A DNA stretch of 64,000 bases from Taxillus chinensis (GCA_023512835.1 CM042089.1:55857427-55921426); one strand, 5' to 3'. Shown: positions 21,389-33,741, counted from the first letter of the stretch. Made by a program: numbers and translations. The notes: generated by a model from the letters alone, not told the origin.

Positions 21389-22501
21389 TTAAGCATAGAA
21401 CTTTTTCACCGCATCGCCATTCACCGGGTTAGGGAGTTCATCCCCATCCATTCTGGCAAGAATTAAGGCACCTCCTAAGAATGCTTTTTTCACCACATAT
21501 GGGCCTTCATAATTGGGAGTCCACTTGCCTCTATGGTCATGTTGAATTGGTAAAATCTTCTTCAGGACGAGGTCACCCGCTTGAAAGCTTCTGGGCTTCA
21601 CCTTTTTATTGTAGTTGTTCATCATTCTCTATTGATATAGCTGTCCTCTACAAACAGCTGCCAAGCGTTTGCCCTCAATTAAATTCAACTGCTCATAACG
21701 ACTTTGGGCCCATTCTACCTCTTTGAGTTGAGTATCCGTGAGTACTCGGAGGGAAGGTATCTCCACTTCGACAGGTAAGACGGCCTCCATACCATATACC
21801 AAAGAAAACGGAGTTGCCCCAGTTGATGTTCATACCGAGGTGCAGTAAGCATGCAAAGCATATGGTAGTTTCTCATGCCAATCTTTGTATGTCTCGGTCA
21901 TCTTTCTCGATAATGTTCTTGATGTTCTTATTGGCAGCTTCAACTGCTCCATTCATCTTTGGGCGATAGGGGGTTGAGTTACGGTGCTGAATTTTGTATG
22001 TTTCGCACAATTTACCCATCATCTCGATTGTTCGGATTGGCGGCATTGTCTGTTATGATCCGCTCAGGGAGCCCATATCGACATATGATGTTGTTCCCAG
22101 ATAAAGCGAAGGACCATAGCTTGTGTGACATTGGCATATGATGCTGCTTCTACCCACTCGGTAAAGTAATCGATGGCCACTAAGATGAAGCGGTGACCAT
22201 TGGAAGCTTTTGGTGAGATTGGTCCGATAACGTCGATGCCCCAAAGTGAAAACGGCCACGGGGACACCATCACATGCAGTCTGGATGGCGGTACTTGGAT
22301 TTTATCGCCATAAACTTGACACTTGAGGCATTTGCGCACATATTCAATACAATCTTTCTCCATGGTTACCCAATAATAACTTATTCGCATGATTTGCCTT
22401 GTTAATGCATGTCCATTTGCGTGGGAACCGCATTCTCCTTCGTGCACTTCTTTCATTATTCGTTTCGACTCTTCTTTTGCCACACACCGCAATAACACCA
22501 T
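21389..22501 (-). pseudogene. pol: Ogre/Tat integrase (decayed)
   Basis: The HHCC zinc-binding domain is seen at the start (HEGECGSHANGHALTRQIMR, then CLKCQVYGD). The catalytic core follows: FSLWGIDVIGPI with the first Asp and FILVAIDYFTEWVEA. The second half (22063-21626) has lost its frame but homology can be followed on the minus strand. The C-terminal end is at 21625-21389 (FQAGDLVLKKI, GKWTPNYEGPYVVKKAF), a typical integrase C-terminal fold, closing at a stop at 21389. Role: cDNA insertion. At least two frameshifts. The order RT-RNase H-INT identifies Ty3. Confidence 0.85.
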
Positions 22502-23649
22502 GTCATGGTTTCTCTTATATAGAACGGGACCATCAAGGTAGTAGTTGGACGTCGACCTTTGGATATTTCTTCTATCGGACTCGAGAGGCCTCTGCTTGGG
22601 TATTCTTGCTTAAGCAAAAACCGTTTGACATCATCAAACCAAGGTTTTTCTTCAGAATTTCCTTCAATGGCCATGCAATGTGCAGGAGCATCTTGTATAC
22701 GGATATCAAAAGACTGGACTTCCAACGTTGAGTCTAGTTGAAGGAGGGAGGCTAGAGTGGCTAGTGCATCCGGAAGCTGATTATATTCCCTGGGCATATG
22801 TTCGAACATGATGTCTTCGAATTGCTCGGCTAACTCCGTAATGTGCTTCTGATATGGGATTAATTTGTGGTTTCGAGTCTCCCATTCTCCCTTCACTTGA
22901 AATATGATAAGCGCGGAATCGCCAAACACTCGTAATTTTTTGATTCCTTTGTTAATTGCTTCTTGAAGTCCCATCACACAAGCCTCATATTCTACTACAT
23001 TGTTTGTGCAAGGGAAGGTTAACTTGGCCGCCATCGGGAAGTGTTCACCTTTTGGAGATACTAGAATGGCTCCAATGCCGTGCCCCAAGAGGCTGGAGGC
23101 TCCATCAAACCACATCGTCCATATATCCGATACTTCAGCTGAAATGATGTTGATGTGCTCATCTTGGAAGCCAATAGTCATGGGCTCATAGTCTTCTAGT
23201 GCTCTGTCTGCCAAGTAATCAGCTATTGCGCTTCCTTTTATAGCTTTTTGAGGCACGTAGATGATATCATACTTCGATAGGATCAGCTGCCATTTGGCGA
23301 TTCTTCCAGAAATGGATGGTTTTTCTAAAAGGTACTTGAGTGGATCATGCCTTGAAATCAGCCATGTGGTATGATAAAGAGTGTATTGCCTCAATCGTCA
23401 TGTTATCCACACAAGGGCACAACATGTCTTTTCCAATGGTGTATAGTTCGTTTCATTGATGGTGAATTTTTTGCTGAGATAATAAATGGCCTGCTCCTTC
23501 TTGCCTGTAGAATCATGTTGCCCCAAGACACAACCCATTGAGGACCCTTGGACAGTCAAGTATAAGATTAAAGGTCGGTCTGGTACTGGTGGGACCAAAA
23601 TAGGTGGATTGGACAGATATTGCTTGATCCAGTCAAAGGCTTCTTGACA
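22456..23649 (-). pseudogene. pol: Ogre/Tat RNase H plus second (archaeal-type) RNase H
   Basis: The first part (23598-23150) is the Ty3 RNase H domain: LYLTVQGSSMGCVLGQ, IYYLSKKF, and after a TGA at 23398 the YTLYHTTWLISRHDPLKYLL segment. The second part (about 23120-22760) is a further RNase H: IWTMWFDGASSLLGHGIGA, NNVVEYEACVMGL, VFGDSALIIFQVKGEW and EYNQLPDALATLASL give the D, E, D, D catalytic series. A second RNase H is the hallmark of the Tat lineage. It is in the same frame as RT, separated only by TAG at 23650 and TGA at 23398. Frameshift to integrase near 22490. Confidence 0.88.
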
Positions 23650-25365
23650 CTAGTCATTCCAAATTTCAGGGTTATTCTTCCGTAATGTCTTGAAAATGGG
23701 TTCACATGTGGCCGTCAATTGCGAAATGAATCGGGCAATGTAATTCAACCGCCCGAGGAATCCTCTAACCTCCTTGATGGTTCGTGGTGGGGGCATCTCT
23801 TGGATAGCTCGAACCTTGTCTGGATCAATTTCCACTCCTTTTTGGCTCACAATGAAACCTAACAATTTTCCCGACATGGCTCCAAAAGTGCACTTTTTCG
23901 GGTTCAATTTGAGTTGATATTTCCGTAGTCTATTAAAAAGCTTACGGAGTACTTCGATGTGATCTTCAATGCTCCGCGATTTAGCTATCATATCATCCAC
24001 ATAGACCTCGACTTCTTTATGCATCATGTCGTGGAATAGGGCCACCATGGCTCGCTGATAGGTTACCCCTGCGTTCTTCGATCCAAACGGCATCACATTA
24101 TAACAGAATGTGCCCCAAAGTATTGTGAAGGTGGTCCTCTCCTTGTGTTCAGGGGCCATACGAATCTGATTGTAGCCTAAGAAGCCATCCATGAATGAGA
24201 ATAGGGCATGTTTTGCTGTGTTATCCACTAGGGTAGCAATATAAGGAAGCAGGAAGTTGTCTTTTGGGCTAGCCCAATTCAGATCTCTATAATCGACACA
24301 CACACGTACTTTGCCTCCTTTCTTCGGTACTGGTACCACATTGACCAGCCATTCTGGATAGTGGGAGACATTTAGGAAACCTGCATCCCATTGCTTTTTG
24401 ACTTCTTCTTTAATCTTCAGTAGCATCTCTTGTCTCATTCTTCGCAATTTCTGTTGTACTGGCTTGCACTCTGGCTTCACGGGTATGTGATGTTGCACTA
24501 TATCTGTGTCTAATCCTGGCATATCTTGGTATGACCATGCAAAAACGTTGATGTAGCATCTTAACAGCTCAATTAACTTCTTCTTGATGTCAGTAGCTAT
24601 CAAAGACCCTACCCTCAATTTTTTTCGTTCGGCTATCATCCCCAAATTCACTATTTCTACTGGGTCTTCACTTGGAATGGATAAGCGATCATCCCTTTCC
24701 AATAGGCGTATGATCTCTCCCGGTAGCTCGGGTGTCTCCTCTACCTCATCCTCATCAGCTTCAAACACTGGCTGCTCCCAGTTTGGACTTTGGTCAAACC
24801 TTAGGCATCTCGTTTCGCTTTCGCATACAATGTTTTCATTGACATTGTGATACCTGCTTATAAGAGAATTACAAGTTGGTAACCAAATATGATATGTATA
24901 TGTTATAAATGGAATGCACTGTGAAAGATTTGAAGAAAAGTACATTTTATTGAAAATCTTTTGATAAAAACAAATGTTCACCGCTTCAAAAGACATTGAA
25001 ATAGAATACATTAAATCCAGTGACCCCGTAAGCATTACATTATGGGGAGGTCCAGGCTGGTCCAATTGTTTAATGGATGGTTGGGATCCTCTCGCACCAA
25101 CCGAACCATCTCGCTTGGTGCATGCTTGTCCGTGTCCACCGTAGCCACAGGTCCCAGCTTTAGTTTCGGCTTGGCTTTTGTGGATAAACCCCCCACTCTG
25201 AAAAGTATCATGTAAGGGGGGAAAGCTCCTCCTTTCTTCTTGTAGTGGTCTTTTCTGCAACCTTGTCATTCTGATTTCCCTCTTCTTGGTAGCTTCCCTT
25301 TGTCTGTTAGCTTTTGTAGGGAGGTAGCCCAGCCCGAACTTCTCGATATTTTCTTGGATAGTCAA
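23650..25365 (-). pseudogene. pol: Ogre/Tat RT with upstream linker
   Basis: A 571-codon open frame. The N-terminal 110 residues continue the gag-pro end (LGYLPTKANRQREATKK). Residues about 119-170 are AT-rich, hydrophobic and look like a translated intron. RT proper follows from about residue 240: FAWSYQDMPGLD, DAGFLNVSHYPEWLVNVVPV, RVCVDYRDLN, FMDGFLGYNQI, VMPFGSKNAG and the catalytic VYVDDMIAKS near residue 460, then the LGFIVSQKGVEIDPDKV and FLGRLNYIARFI thumb. Role: reverse transcription. The RT domain itself has no visible lesion; the frame ends at TAG (23650) before the RNase H. Confidence 0.9.
24854..25009 (-). other. Candidate intron before RT
   Basis: Ogre elements are known to splice an intron between protease and RT. 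On the minus strand a good acceptor, TTCTCTTATAAGCAG, ends at 24854. Of the possible donors, AAT/GTATTC at 25009 gives a 156 nt interval whose removal keeps the reading frame; GTAATG at 25038 does not. The interval is AT-rich and encodes a hydrophobic stretch unlike the flanks. Donor choice is uncertain. Confidence 0.4.
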
Positions 25366-25371
25366 TGGTTT

Positions 25372-26317
25372 CTAGATTCCTTGAGCCTTTGGACCTAATC
25401 CTTGCCCTGGCTTGTACCCTTGTTTGATCATGGTGGCTGCAACCATTCTTGCGACCTTCGAGAGATAATGTATTGGGGTAGAAGTGACATTCACCATCTC
25501 GAATGCCCGGTAGGAGCATTCTGGTACATCTTCGTTGTTCTCAACATAAGGAACTGACGCCGGCTTGGTCACGAGGAAACTTGTCTCTCCAGAGATGCAA
25601 ACAAGTTGGTCTCCCATCGCAAATTTCATCTTTTGGTGGAGGTTTGACGGCACCCCTTGCCATGTGGATCTAGGGTCTTCCCAACAAACAACGTAATATG
25701 GCGTGATGTCCATCACCTGAAATTCCACCATAAAGGTAGCTGGTCCAATCGAAGCGGAATGTCTAGAGTGCCCACCTCGCCACGCTTTCCTCCATTGAAT
25801 GCCCGTACCTTTATCGTACAAGGGCGCATATACGACGCGTCGACCGAAAGTTGTTATAGTATATGTAGAGGCATAATGTTAAAGGCAAACCCGTTGTCAA
25901 TGAGTACTCGGGCTATGGTGTGCGCCTTACACTTAAAAGTAATGTGTAGAGCTTTTATGTGTCCCTTCCCTTCCTGAGGTAGCTCACCATCTCCAAAGCT
26001 AATGACGTTGTTCATGATGAGGTTACCGGCGATTCCATCAACATTCGCCACCGAGACGGTCGGTGGAACATAAGCCTGGCTCGGAACTTCCAGGTAGTGC
26101 TTCCCGGTGAGGTTGGGAATCCATCATTAATGAGAGCAAGGAGATGCGAGCAGGTTGTCGACTTAGCCGATCCACAATATTGTACTCGCTCTGTTTCATG
26201 AGTTTTAAAAAATTCTGTGGTCTCTTCTTCAGTGATTGGTGTTCCTTTCCTTGTTGCCTCCAGTGTTGGCCCAATGTCCGGTTCTACAGCTTTTTCCTTC
26301 CCTGCTTTGTCGGCCAT
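25372..26317 (-). pseudogene. pro: Ogre/Tat gag-pro C-terminal part with aspartic protease
   Basis: The lineage signature FLKLMKQSEYNIVDRLS and ARISLLSLMMDSQPHREAL is seen at 26210-26100. It is followed after a frameshift by IISFGDGELPQ-like NVISFGDGELPQEGKGHIKA and the protease catalytic box ARVLIDNGFAFNIMPLHIL. In this lineage the motif is usually DNGS; here Phe replaces Ser. A frameshift near 25840 leads to IGPATFMVEFQVMDITPYYV and DPRSTWQGVPSNLHQKMKFA, the flap and C-terminal parts. The G-patch-like GYKPGQGLGPKAQGI end runs into TAG at 25372, in frame with the RT open frame. Role: polyprotein cleavage. Confidence 0.85.
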
Positions 26318-28096
26318 ATCAGGGGCATATGCCCGACCGCTCCTGGTCTTCTTTTCGTTGCGGTGGCTCCCTGGACTACTTCAGCCTGTAATTCCATGGG
26401 ACCGCTTTGTCTGTCTTGTAAGGGAAAGGGGCAGGAACACGTATGGTGAGAGGCGTAATTCCATGAGGCAATTGCAGGATTTCCGGAGTCTTAACATTCA
26501 AGACAAGGGGTGTTGGCATCCATGACGGTTTGTTGGTCTATGAGTTTTTGCACCACCTCGGAAAACTCACTACATTCTCGCGATGTCATGTCCCCGCGAC
26601 ATCTTGTGATAAGGGTATTGTTTTTCCCCATCTGTTGCTTTTCCTCCCTCCTGGTGTGTCTTTAGCAAGTATATAGCCATGTTCCTTGTAACAAAGTAAA
26701 CATATATGTTTTCTCCATTTGTACTTGGGAGACCCTCTCTAGTCGTCCTTCATTCTCAATACTAGCAACATTGTTGGAGTGTTCTGGGGAGAGGATTGCT
26801 GTTCACATTTGGCGTCCCTATTAGTGTAGAAAAGTCTAGCCACTTTGCATCCTTCAATGCTTGAACCTTCCTCTTGAATGTTATACAATTTTCGATATCA
26901 TGTCCAGCTCCACCTGCATGATATTCACATCCGGCATCCTGAGTTGCTGGCTTTGGTTGCTCGGGTATGGTGCTCTCGAGATGAAATGAGTTAGATACCA
27001 TTGAATATGGAAATGGAACCCCTCCTTGTGGTAAGTATGGCATGAATTGGGGAGGTGGTGCAGGACAGATAGGTAGCTACCGGCGACCCTCAATAAGACC
27101 CTGGTGCTTAGTAGAATGTTGGTTGTATCGGCGGGTGCGATGGGTATACCAGGTTGGATACATTTTCCTTCTTTTTTGCTGGTGGTTGAAACCGTTTTGA
27201 TGCCTCAGCCGCATCACCCTTTAGCTTTCCTTCTTTAATTCCACTTTCTACACGTTCACCAGATGCAACCAAGTCTACAAAGCTATTGGAGACGTTACCT
27301 ATCAACTTCTCGTAGTATACGCCTTTTAGTGTGTTGATAAAGTGGTGAGTTCTCTTTTAGTAAGGGGAGGTTGGACCTCCACAGCAGTCTCTCTCCATCT
27401 TCGTGCATAATCTTTGAAATTTTCCTCGGATCCCTTTTCCATGGACTCAGGGGTTAGTCGATCCAAGGCCGGCTCGGTGACATGTTTGTATTGTGCCAAG
27501 AAGGAAGTAGCTAATTCTTTCCATGTCTTGATGCGGTTTCCATTTAGCTGAAAGTACCAGCGAAGGGATGCCCCGGTTAGGCTTTCCTGGAAACAATGCA
27601 TGAGGAGCTTGTCTTCACCAGCATAAGCGGCCATCTTTTGATAAGACATGGCCAAATGTGTCTTTGGACACCGGGTCCTGTTGAACTTCTCAAATTCTGG
27701 CATTTTGAACTTTGGTGGCAGCACCACTCCAAGAACCAGACATAAGTCTTGTGGGTTGGTCATGCCATAGCTATCGATTCCTTTTACGGCTTTCAATCTT
27801 TCCTCCAGTCGTCTCAGAGCTGGGGACTCAATGTCCTCCTTTGGGGCTGGAGAACCCATTACCTCCATTGCATGTCCGGATGCGGGCATAGTGAAATGAG
27901 TTGGATTTGGAGTTGGGGGTTGTGCCATAGCAGGATGATAGGTGGGTGCCTGGCTCAGAGCCAGATTGGGCGGTTGAACTGCTTCCTGCCCCTGCTCTTG
28001 ATGGTGATTGATAGTTCCCCCTGTCGGGGTTCCTCTTACCGGGATTCTTTCTCTTTCATTAGTCAGCTTGGTGAGCATATCCATCATCAATGCCAT
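26318..28096 (-). pseudogene. gag: Ogre/Tat gag
   Basis: An open frame from 28096 to 27326 carries the capsid domain: MPEFEKFNRTRCPKTHLAMS, GASLRWYFQLNGNRIKTW, SFLAQYKHVTEPALDRL and DYARRWRETAVEVQPPL. After a frameshift near 27320 the IGNVSNSFVDLVASGERVE segment continues. Another shift near 27090 leads to the single Tat-type zinc motif CEYHAGGAGHDIENC with VQALKDAKWLDF (26930-26830). The remainder to 26318 is decayed Pro-rich sequence. The upstream gap 28097-28440 holds no recognised gene. Role: capsid and RNA packaging. Confidence 0.85.
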
Positions 28097-28440
28097 TTGC
28101 CCCCTGGCAGGCTTGTTGTGATTGTTCTAAACCCATGAGTCCGTTTCTCTCGCTTCGTCTGCCATTGGTTGTGGCTGTGATACATGATTGCGGCGAGATC
28201 TAAGATTGTAAGAGTGCGCAATCCTGGAGAAAGTCTGCTACCCACCTGGGTACAAGGGAACTTTTATTTGATGTTTTTTTTTCATTTTCTATGCATGTAT
28301 GCATGAATGTATATGCGGAGGGTTAGAAACACAAACAACTTTATTACAAACAAACACACAATACAAACATTCGATGCTGAAATACCATGTAAAATGAAAG
28401 CTATCGCTACATGATCCTAAGGCATTCTTCCGGTCATCTC

Positions 28441-29880
28441 CTAAGTAGCACGGCGCCTCTTCCTCTGGGGTGGCCACTCACTTGCTTCCTCCCTTTGCTT
28501 TAATATGGTCTCTACTTGTTTTTCCCTCTGCTGCAACATCTGAAGAGCTCCTTCTAGAGATGCTTCCAGCCTTTGGATCTGCTGCCTTAAAGTCTGATTC
28601 TCCTGGAGGATAGCCTTCATGTCTGAAGTTAGCTGTGGCTTGTGTTGTGCCCTCCAAGATATGTATGCAGGATAAACACTAGGCTTTGAACTATTGGGTT
28701 GGATCTTGTGTGGGGTGGACCATGCTTGATACATCTGTTTTCCTTTTTCTGCGAGCATGGTTCTGTTGTAAGTGAAGTCACAATCTTCCATGCCAAATAG
28801 CACAAGGATAATCTAATGATGCCGGACTTCTCTTCCACCCTGCAGTGGTGCATATGCAGTTCCTCCCCAACGACCTAAGAGTGGGACCCAATTATAGTCC
28901 CTGCAGCTATAAGTCATGGAGACCACCGGCATCCAAGGGGCAGTCCAGGTAATGTCAGCTTCTGTGAGGTTCTCTAACTTCCTTTTCCAGCTTTCAAAGT
29001 CTTTAGGTAGGTTCCACTTGCTGAGAAGAATATCTAGTAGTGTTGTGGCTGGTACCTGATAAACAACAGGGAAACGATGAACACTACAGGGGAAATGACC
29101 TTGCAACCAGGTACATAGGAGAGGTAGGCATCCCATGAACTGACTCGAGCCTTTACTCCTCAGATAAGTAAGAGATCGAATGATTTTGGCCAAGATAGTA
29201 GGAGTAGGGTCACATCCTTTGAGCACCTGCTGGACCAAACCTACAATTGCTCCATCGATGTGGGCCGGTATCCTCGGGAAAATGACTAGCCCATATATAG
29301 CTAGTGTCAGCAATTTGTGTGCCCCTGCTTCTGTTGCGGTCTGTATCATTTCTTTGATTGTTGCCCATGGAAGATATTCCCGCCCACCATAGGTTGTGGC
29401 CGCAGGTGAGTCCCATACTGGCTTTCCCATTATCTCAGCAAAAGCCCTTCGACATGATCTTCTGGGCTCCGGTAGATAAATCTTCATTTTGTTTTCCACG
29501 GGGATATCCAATAATCTTTTGTATTCTTCTATCGTGGGAACAAGATCTATGCCATTGAAGTCAAAACACCGCCGTCGAGGCTCCCAGAAATATATGGCTG
29601 CCCCAAGCATATCCTTATCGGCCAGTAGCTCGGTCACATGGAGCAAATCCCCAAACTGTTGTATATATATGCTTTTCCTTTCGTCTGACCACTGCCTCCA
29701 TATTGTCTGTACCTCCTTAGTGTAGTCTAGCTGATCTTCTATGATAATATGTTTTGCTTTGTGGGCTTCTTCTGGTGGAAAATCTCCAAGGCGAAGTTGG
29801 ATGTCCCCAGATGCTTGGGCCACCACTGCGACAGCCTCTTTATCCTGAAGGCTTTTTAGGAGATGACTGAAAGTTGCCAT
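28441..29880 (-). pseudogene. Ogre ORF1 (DUF7745-like) with one nonsense codon
   Basis: Starts MATFSHLLKSLQDKEA at 29880 and stays in one frame for 480 codons to TGA/TAA at 28441, broken only by TAG at about 28810. It shows the ORF1 signature of Ogre elements: FGDLLHVTEL, LGAAIYFWEPRRRCFDFNG, DLVPTIEEYKRLL, and toward the end WVPLLGRWGGTAYAPLQGGR. The part after the TAG has TYNRTMLAEKGKQMYQAWST and a C-terminal coiled coil (QENQTLRQQIQRLEASLEGA) with a basic tail PQRKRRRAT. The function of this protein is not established. It lies between the 5' leader and gag, as in other Ogre elements. It is unusually well kept compared with gag. Confidence 0.85.
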
Positions 29881-30532
29881 GCCTATATGAATGTCGTGTT
29901 ATGCATGATGACAGGTTAGGATGGTAGTTAAAACAAATCAGGGAAAATAGACAGGATAAAGAATAGGAAGGCAAATAAGATGTGCAGGGGATGACTTATG
30001 GACTACCCTACAAAACAAAGGTTAGCATGGCATGGAATGAGCAAACAACATGTGGGTCAATGCCCCTGATGGGCTTCTATTGCTACACCTATCTTATTCA
30101 TTGGTTCCCAAACTTCCTCAATAGAGGGCTCCGTACACCATGGGATTTACCGGAGGGGGATCTTAAAAGGACGTGCCTTAAAAGAACCTCAAGCTTGAGT
30201 GAGGAGTCTGAGGCCCCATTGCGGATAATGATCAACGTGCTGGGGACCGTACTGAACCTCGCTAACCTAAATTGTGTTAAACCCGGGTATGGGGTTATGC
30301 ATAGATGCAACAAGTAGGGAAAGCAGTAAAGCACAACTATCATGGTAGTTAAAGTGTATAAATAAATCACAGTTTAAAGATAAACGACAACTATAATGGC
30401 AATTAGATAAAAAATAAGTAAACCACAATTATATCTAGAAAACAGCTTATCACAACAGCTAAATATATACAATAGTGCAATTAAAATAACCTCCTAATCC
30501 TAGTTCTAGACCTAACTCTCAAAAGTAAGCAA
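29881..30532 (-). other. Ogre 5' leader
   Basis: About 650 bp between PBS and ORF1 with no supported coding frame. It is rich in AACTATCATGGTAGTTAAA-type AT repeats near 30340-30430. Confidence 0.5.
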
Positions 30533-30555
30533 GAATCCCCAGCGGAGTGGCCAGC
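30533..30555 (-). other. Ogre/Tat primer-binding site
   Basis: The minus strand reads GCTGGCCACTCCGCTGGGGA just after the LTR end GTGATGACA. The TGGCGACTCCGCTGGGGA-type sequence is the recurrent PBS of Tat/Ogre elements (reported as tRNA-Arg type). Here the fifth base is C instead of G. Confidence 0.75.
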
Positions 30556-31019
30556 TGTCATCACTAGTTTTCGTCCGGGCTCGTTTGGGGTGAGCTCAAA
30601 TGAAACCAATGGTGAGAAAATTTAGAGTCGCCACCAACTGTTTTTGGGGTACAATTGGATACCCTCTACTTTGAGTAGTTTAAAGGTGTGGTCTACGTTA
30701 TCAGAGAAGGGTTCAAGAGTTGGTTACGTGTAGGGAAGGATTAGCACCCCTACAACGCCCTTTCGGTATCTATTTTCGAAGGAGGAGGTTTTATATTTTA
30801 TTTGCACTGCTATGACGGGGTTAAGTTTCCTAAAAAGTCTATAATTTTTATTCAGCTAAGTTATTTATTCAAGTCGTGGTTAAAATGGATTTACCCTAAA
30901 TTTCTAAAGGGAATCCTAAAAGTTTTGAGTTTTTTTTTGTTTGAAGTGGAGAATGAGATCCTAGAGGTTTATTTTGGTTTTTGGTTTTATTTTGGAAATT
31001 AAAGTCCTAAAAAATGGAA

Positions 31020-31215
31020 ATATGTTTTTTTTCGTATTTTCCCTTTTTTGGTTTTTTTAGAAAACATTTTTTGGTTTTTGTGTTTTGTTAAAAAAACGTT
31101 TTGTCTTTGTTTTTGTTTTTGTTTTTTTTTTTTTTTTTTGTTTTTGTTTTTTTTTGTTTTTGGAAAAACATTTTGTTTGTTTTATTTTGTATATTTTGTT
31201 TATTTTGTTTTTTTT
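31020..31215. repeat. T-rich low-complexity tract
   Basis: Runs of TTTTTGTTTTTG over about 190 bp inside the Ogre LTR, followed by (TTTA)n and CT-rich stretches to 31460. Open frames here are compositional. Confidence 0.8.
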
Positions 31216-31708
31216 TGGCAAACCCCTTTTTTTTGTCTTGTTTTGAAAACCCAAAGTCACGCTTGTTACAAATGCACATCAAAATAATGAACACATAAAA
31301 ATAAACGTAGAGTGTGTGATTATGACATCCATAAATAAGCAAAAATAAAGCCACTCTTTTTTCTCCTTTCTTTTCTTCTCTTATTTATTTATTTATTTAT
31401 TTATTTTGCGCTCCCCTTTTTTCTAGCTTTCTCTCTCTCTTTTTCTCTCTTTTTTTTAACTTTTTCTTTTACTGTTTACATATTACAAGTATAACAAAAT
31501 ACACAAAACAAACCAGCAAAATAGAAATGATTACAACGCTAAAAGAGAGGAAACAAAAATAAAACGAAATACAAATAAGTGAAAAAGGAAGAGAAAACAA
31601 TAAAAAGGGTAAGTGAACCAACTTTAAAGATCACCACGTCCGAGTTCTCCTGTTGGCGTTGGTAAGTCGGACGAACCTCCAATTTCAGGTGGAAAGCTAT
31701 GAACCCGC

Positions 31709-32120
31709 CGTCACGGGGTCGGGTTTCTGCGCCTCTCAACCCATTGCGCCACTTAGCTTCTCTATCCACGGTCCGCTAAGTTTAGCCTTTGAGGGTTGAA
31801 GCGCACGTAGACCGGTTTCGCCTGCCACCTGGGCTCATCAGGAGAACGGCTCCGGTTCCCGACCCGGTTTGTGTAAGGATGGCCAAATCCCTTCTTCAAC
31901 GTCAAGTCCTCGACTAGCGGCGTGCTCCCCGCATTCAACCGGGTCGGCACGTCGAACTCCGAAGGGGTTCCATCTGTTCTCCTCCACGAACCGCCTGGAA
32001 CCTTCTCGCCGCGCACCATCTACGCTTCAACCAACCCCTCTCCTTTACGTAGCACGAATCCATTCCTGAATCGTGCCACTAAGAAACGTCCCGCCAGCAC
32101 CACGCTGCTCGGGTCGTGAC
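31709..32120 (-). repeat. TRIM LTR 1
   Basis: First LTR of the array; its U5 end is mutated from TGACA to CGGCG-type sequence (plus strand starts CGTCACGG instead of TGTCACGG). Its internal region follows at 32121-32518. Confidence 0.85.
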
Positions 32121-32518
32121 ATTCTCCTCCACCCAATCCTCGCAACGTCCTCGTTGCGCTTGTCGACATCGCTTCCCCGCAGGCGATGGCATCGTTACCT
32201 CGACGCCCTCCCACTCGCCCAATGTCAACAGCTTGGACATCGCTTCCCCGCAGGTTGCTACACCTTTACCAAGATGCTCGCCCCACTCGCCCAATGTCCA
32301 AAGGATAGGAGGCTTCCAAGATCGCTCCGACGCGCTCCTTCGTACTCCCTTGCCCAACTCTGTATCACACTCTAGGATACTCCAACTCTATGGACGCGAG
32401 ACGTGCAAGACACTATCGGTCGACTCACCTCTGGTGAGCTCCCACCTTGGGATCACGCTACTCGCGAGAGTGCTCGGCGAGTCTTCAGGATACGGGCCGG
32501 TTCGGCTCTGATACCACT

Positions 32519-32932
32519 TGTCACGGGGTCAGGTTTCCTGCGCCTCTCAACCCATTGCGCCACTTAGCTTCTCTATCCACGGTCCGCTAAGTTTAGCCTT
32601 TGAGGGTTGAGGCGCACGTAGACTGGTTTCGCCCTGCCACTGGGCTCATCAGGAGAACGGCTCCGGTTCCCGACCGGTTTGTGTAAGGATGGCCAAATCC
32701 CTTCTTCAACGTCAAGTCCTCGACTAGCGGCGTGCTCCCCGCATTCAACCGGGTCGGCACGTCCGAACTCCGAAGGGGTTCCATCCGTTCTCCTCCACGA
32801 ACCGCCTGGAACCTTCTCGCTGCGCACCATCTACGCTTCAACCAACCCTTCTCCTTTACGTAGCACGAATCCATTCCTGAATCGTGCCACTAAGAAACGT
32901 CCCGCTAGCACCACGCTGCTCGGGTCGTGACA
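32519..32932 (-). repeat. TRIM LTR 2
   Basis: A 414 bp copy with intact ends TGTCACGG and TCGTGACA on the plus strand. Internal region 32933-33327 follows. Confidence 0.9.
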
Positions 32933-33327
32933 TTCTCCTCCACCCAATCCTCGTAACGTCCTCGTTGCGCTTGTCGACATCGCTTCCCCGCAGGCGATGG
33001 CATCGTTACCTCGACGCCCTCCCACTCGCCCAATGTCAACGACTTGGACATCGCTTCCCCGCAGGTTGCTACACCTTTACCAAGATGCTCGCCCCACTCG
33101 CCCAATGTCCAAAGGATAGGAGGCTTCCAAGATCGCTCCGACGCGCTCCTTCGTACTCCCTTGCCCAACTCGTATCACACTCTAGGATACTCCAACTCTA
33201 TGGACGCGAGACGTGCAAGACACTATCGGTCGACTCACCTCCGTGAGCTCCCATCTTGGGATCACGCTATTCGCGAGAGTGCTCGGCGAGTCTTCAGGAT
33301 ACGGGCCGGTTCGGCTCTGATACCACT

Positions 33328-33741
33328 TGTCACGGGGTCAGGTTTCCTGCGCCTCTCAACCCATTGCGCCACTTAGCTTCTCTATCCACGGTCCGCTAAG
33401 TTTAGCCTTTGAGGGTTGAAGCGCACGTAGACTGGTTTCGCCCTGCCACTGGGCTCATCAGGAGAACGGCTCCAGTTCCCGACCAGTTTGTGTAAGGATG
33501 GCCAAATCCCTTCTTCAACGTCAAGTCCTCGACTAGCGGCGTGCTCCCCGCATTCAACCGGGTCGGCACGTCCGAACTCCGAAGGGGTTCCATCCATTCT
33601 CCTCCACGAACCGCCTGGAACCTTCTCGCTGCGCACCATCTACGCTTCAACCAACCCCTCTCCTTTACGTAGCACGAATCCATTCCTGAATCGTGCCACT
33701 AAGAAACGTCCCGCCAGCACCACGCTGCTCGGGTCGTGACA
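33328..33741 (-). repeat. TRIM LTR 3
   Basis: A 414 bp copy with intact ends. Internal region 33742-34136 follows. In each internal region the pair CACTCGCCCAATGTC and CATCGCTTCCCCGCAGG occurs twice. Confidence 0.9.

Noticed and set aside
31048..31354. Phe-rich and Lys-rich ORFs
   Set aside because: Translation of a poly-T tract on either strand.
32505..32525. tRNA gene fragments at the GGTATCAGAGC sites
   Set aside because: Only the 12-mer PBS complementary to the tRNA 3' end is present; no cloverleaf or A/B boxes.
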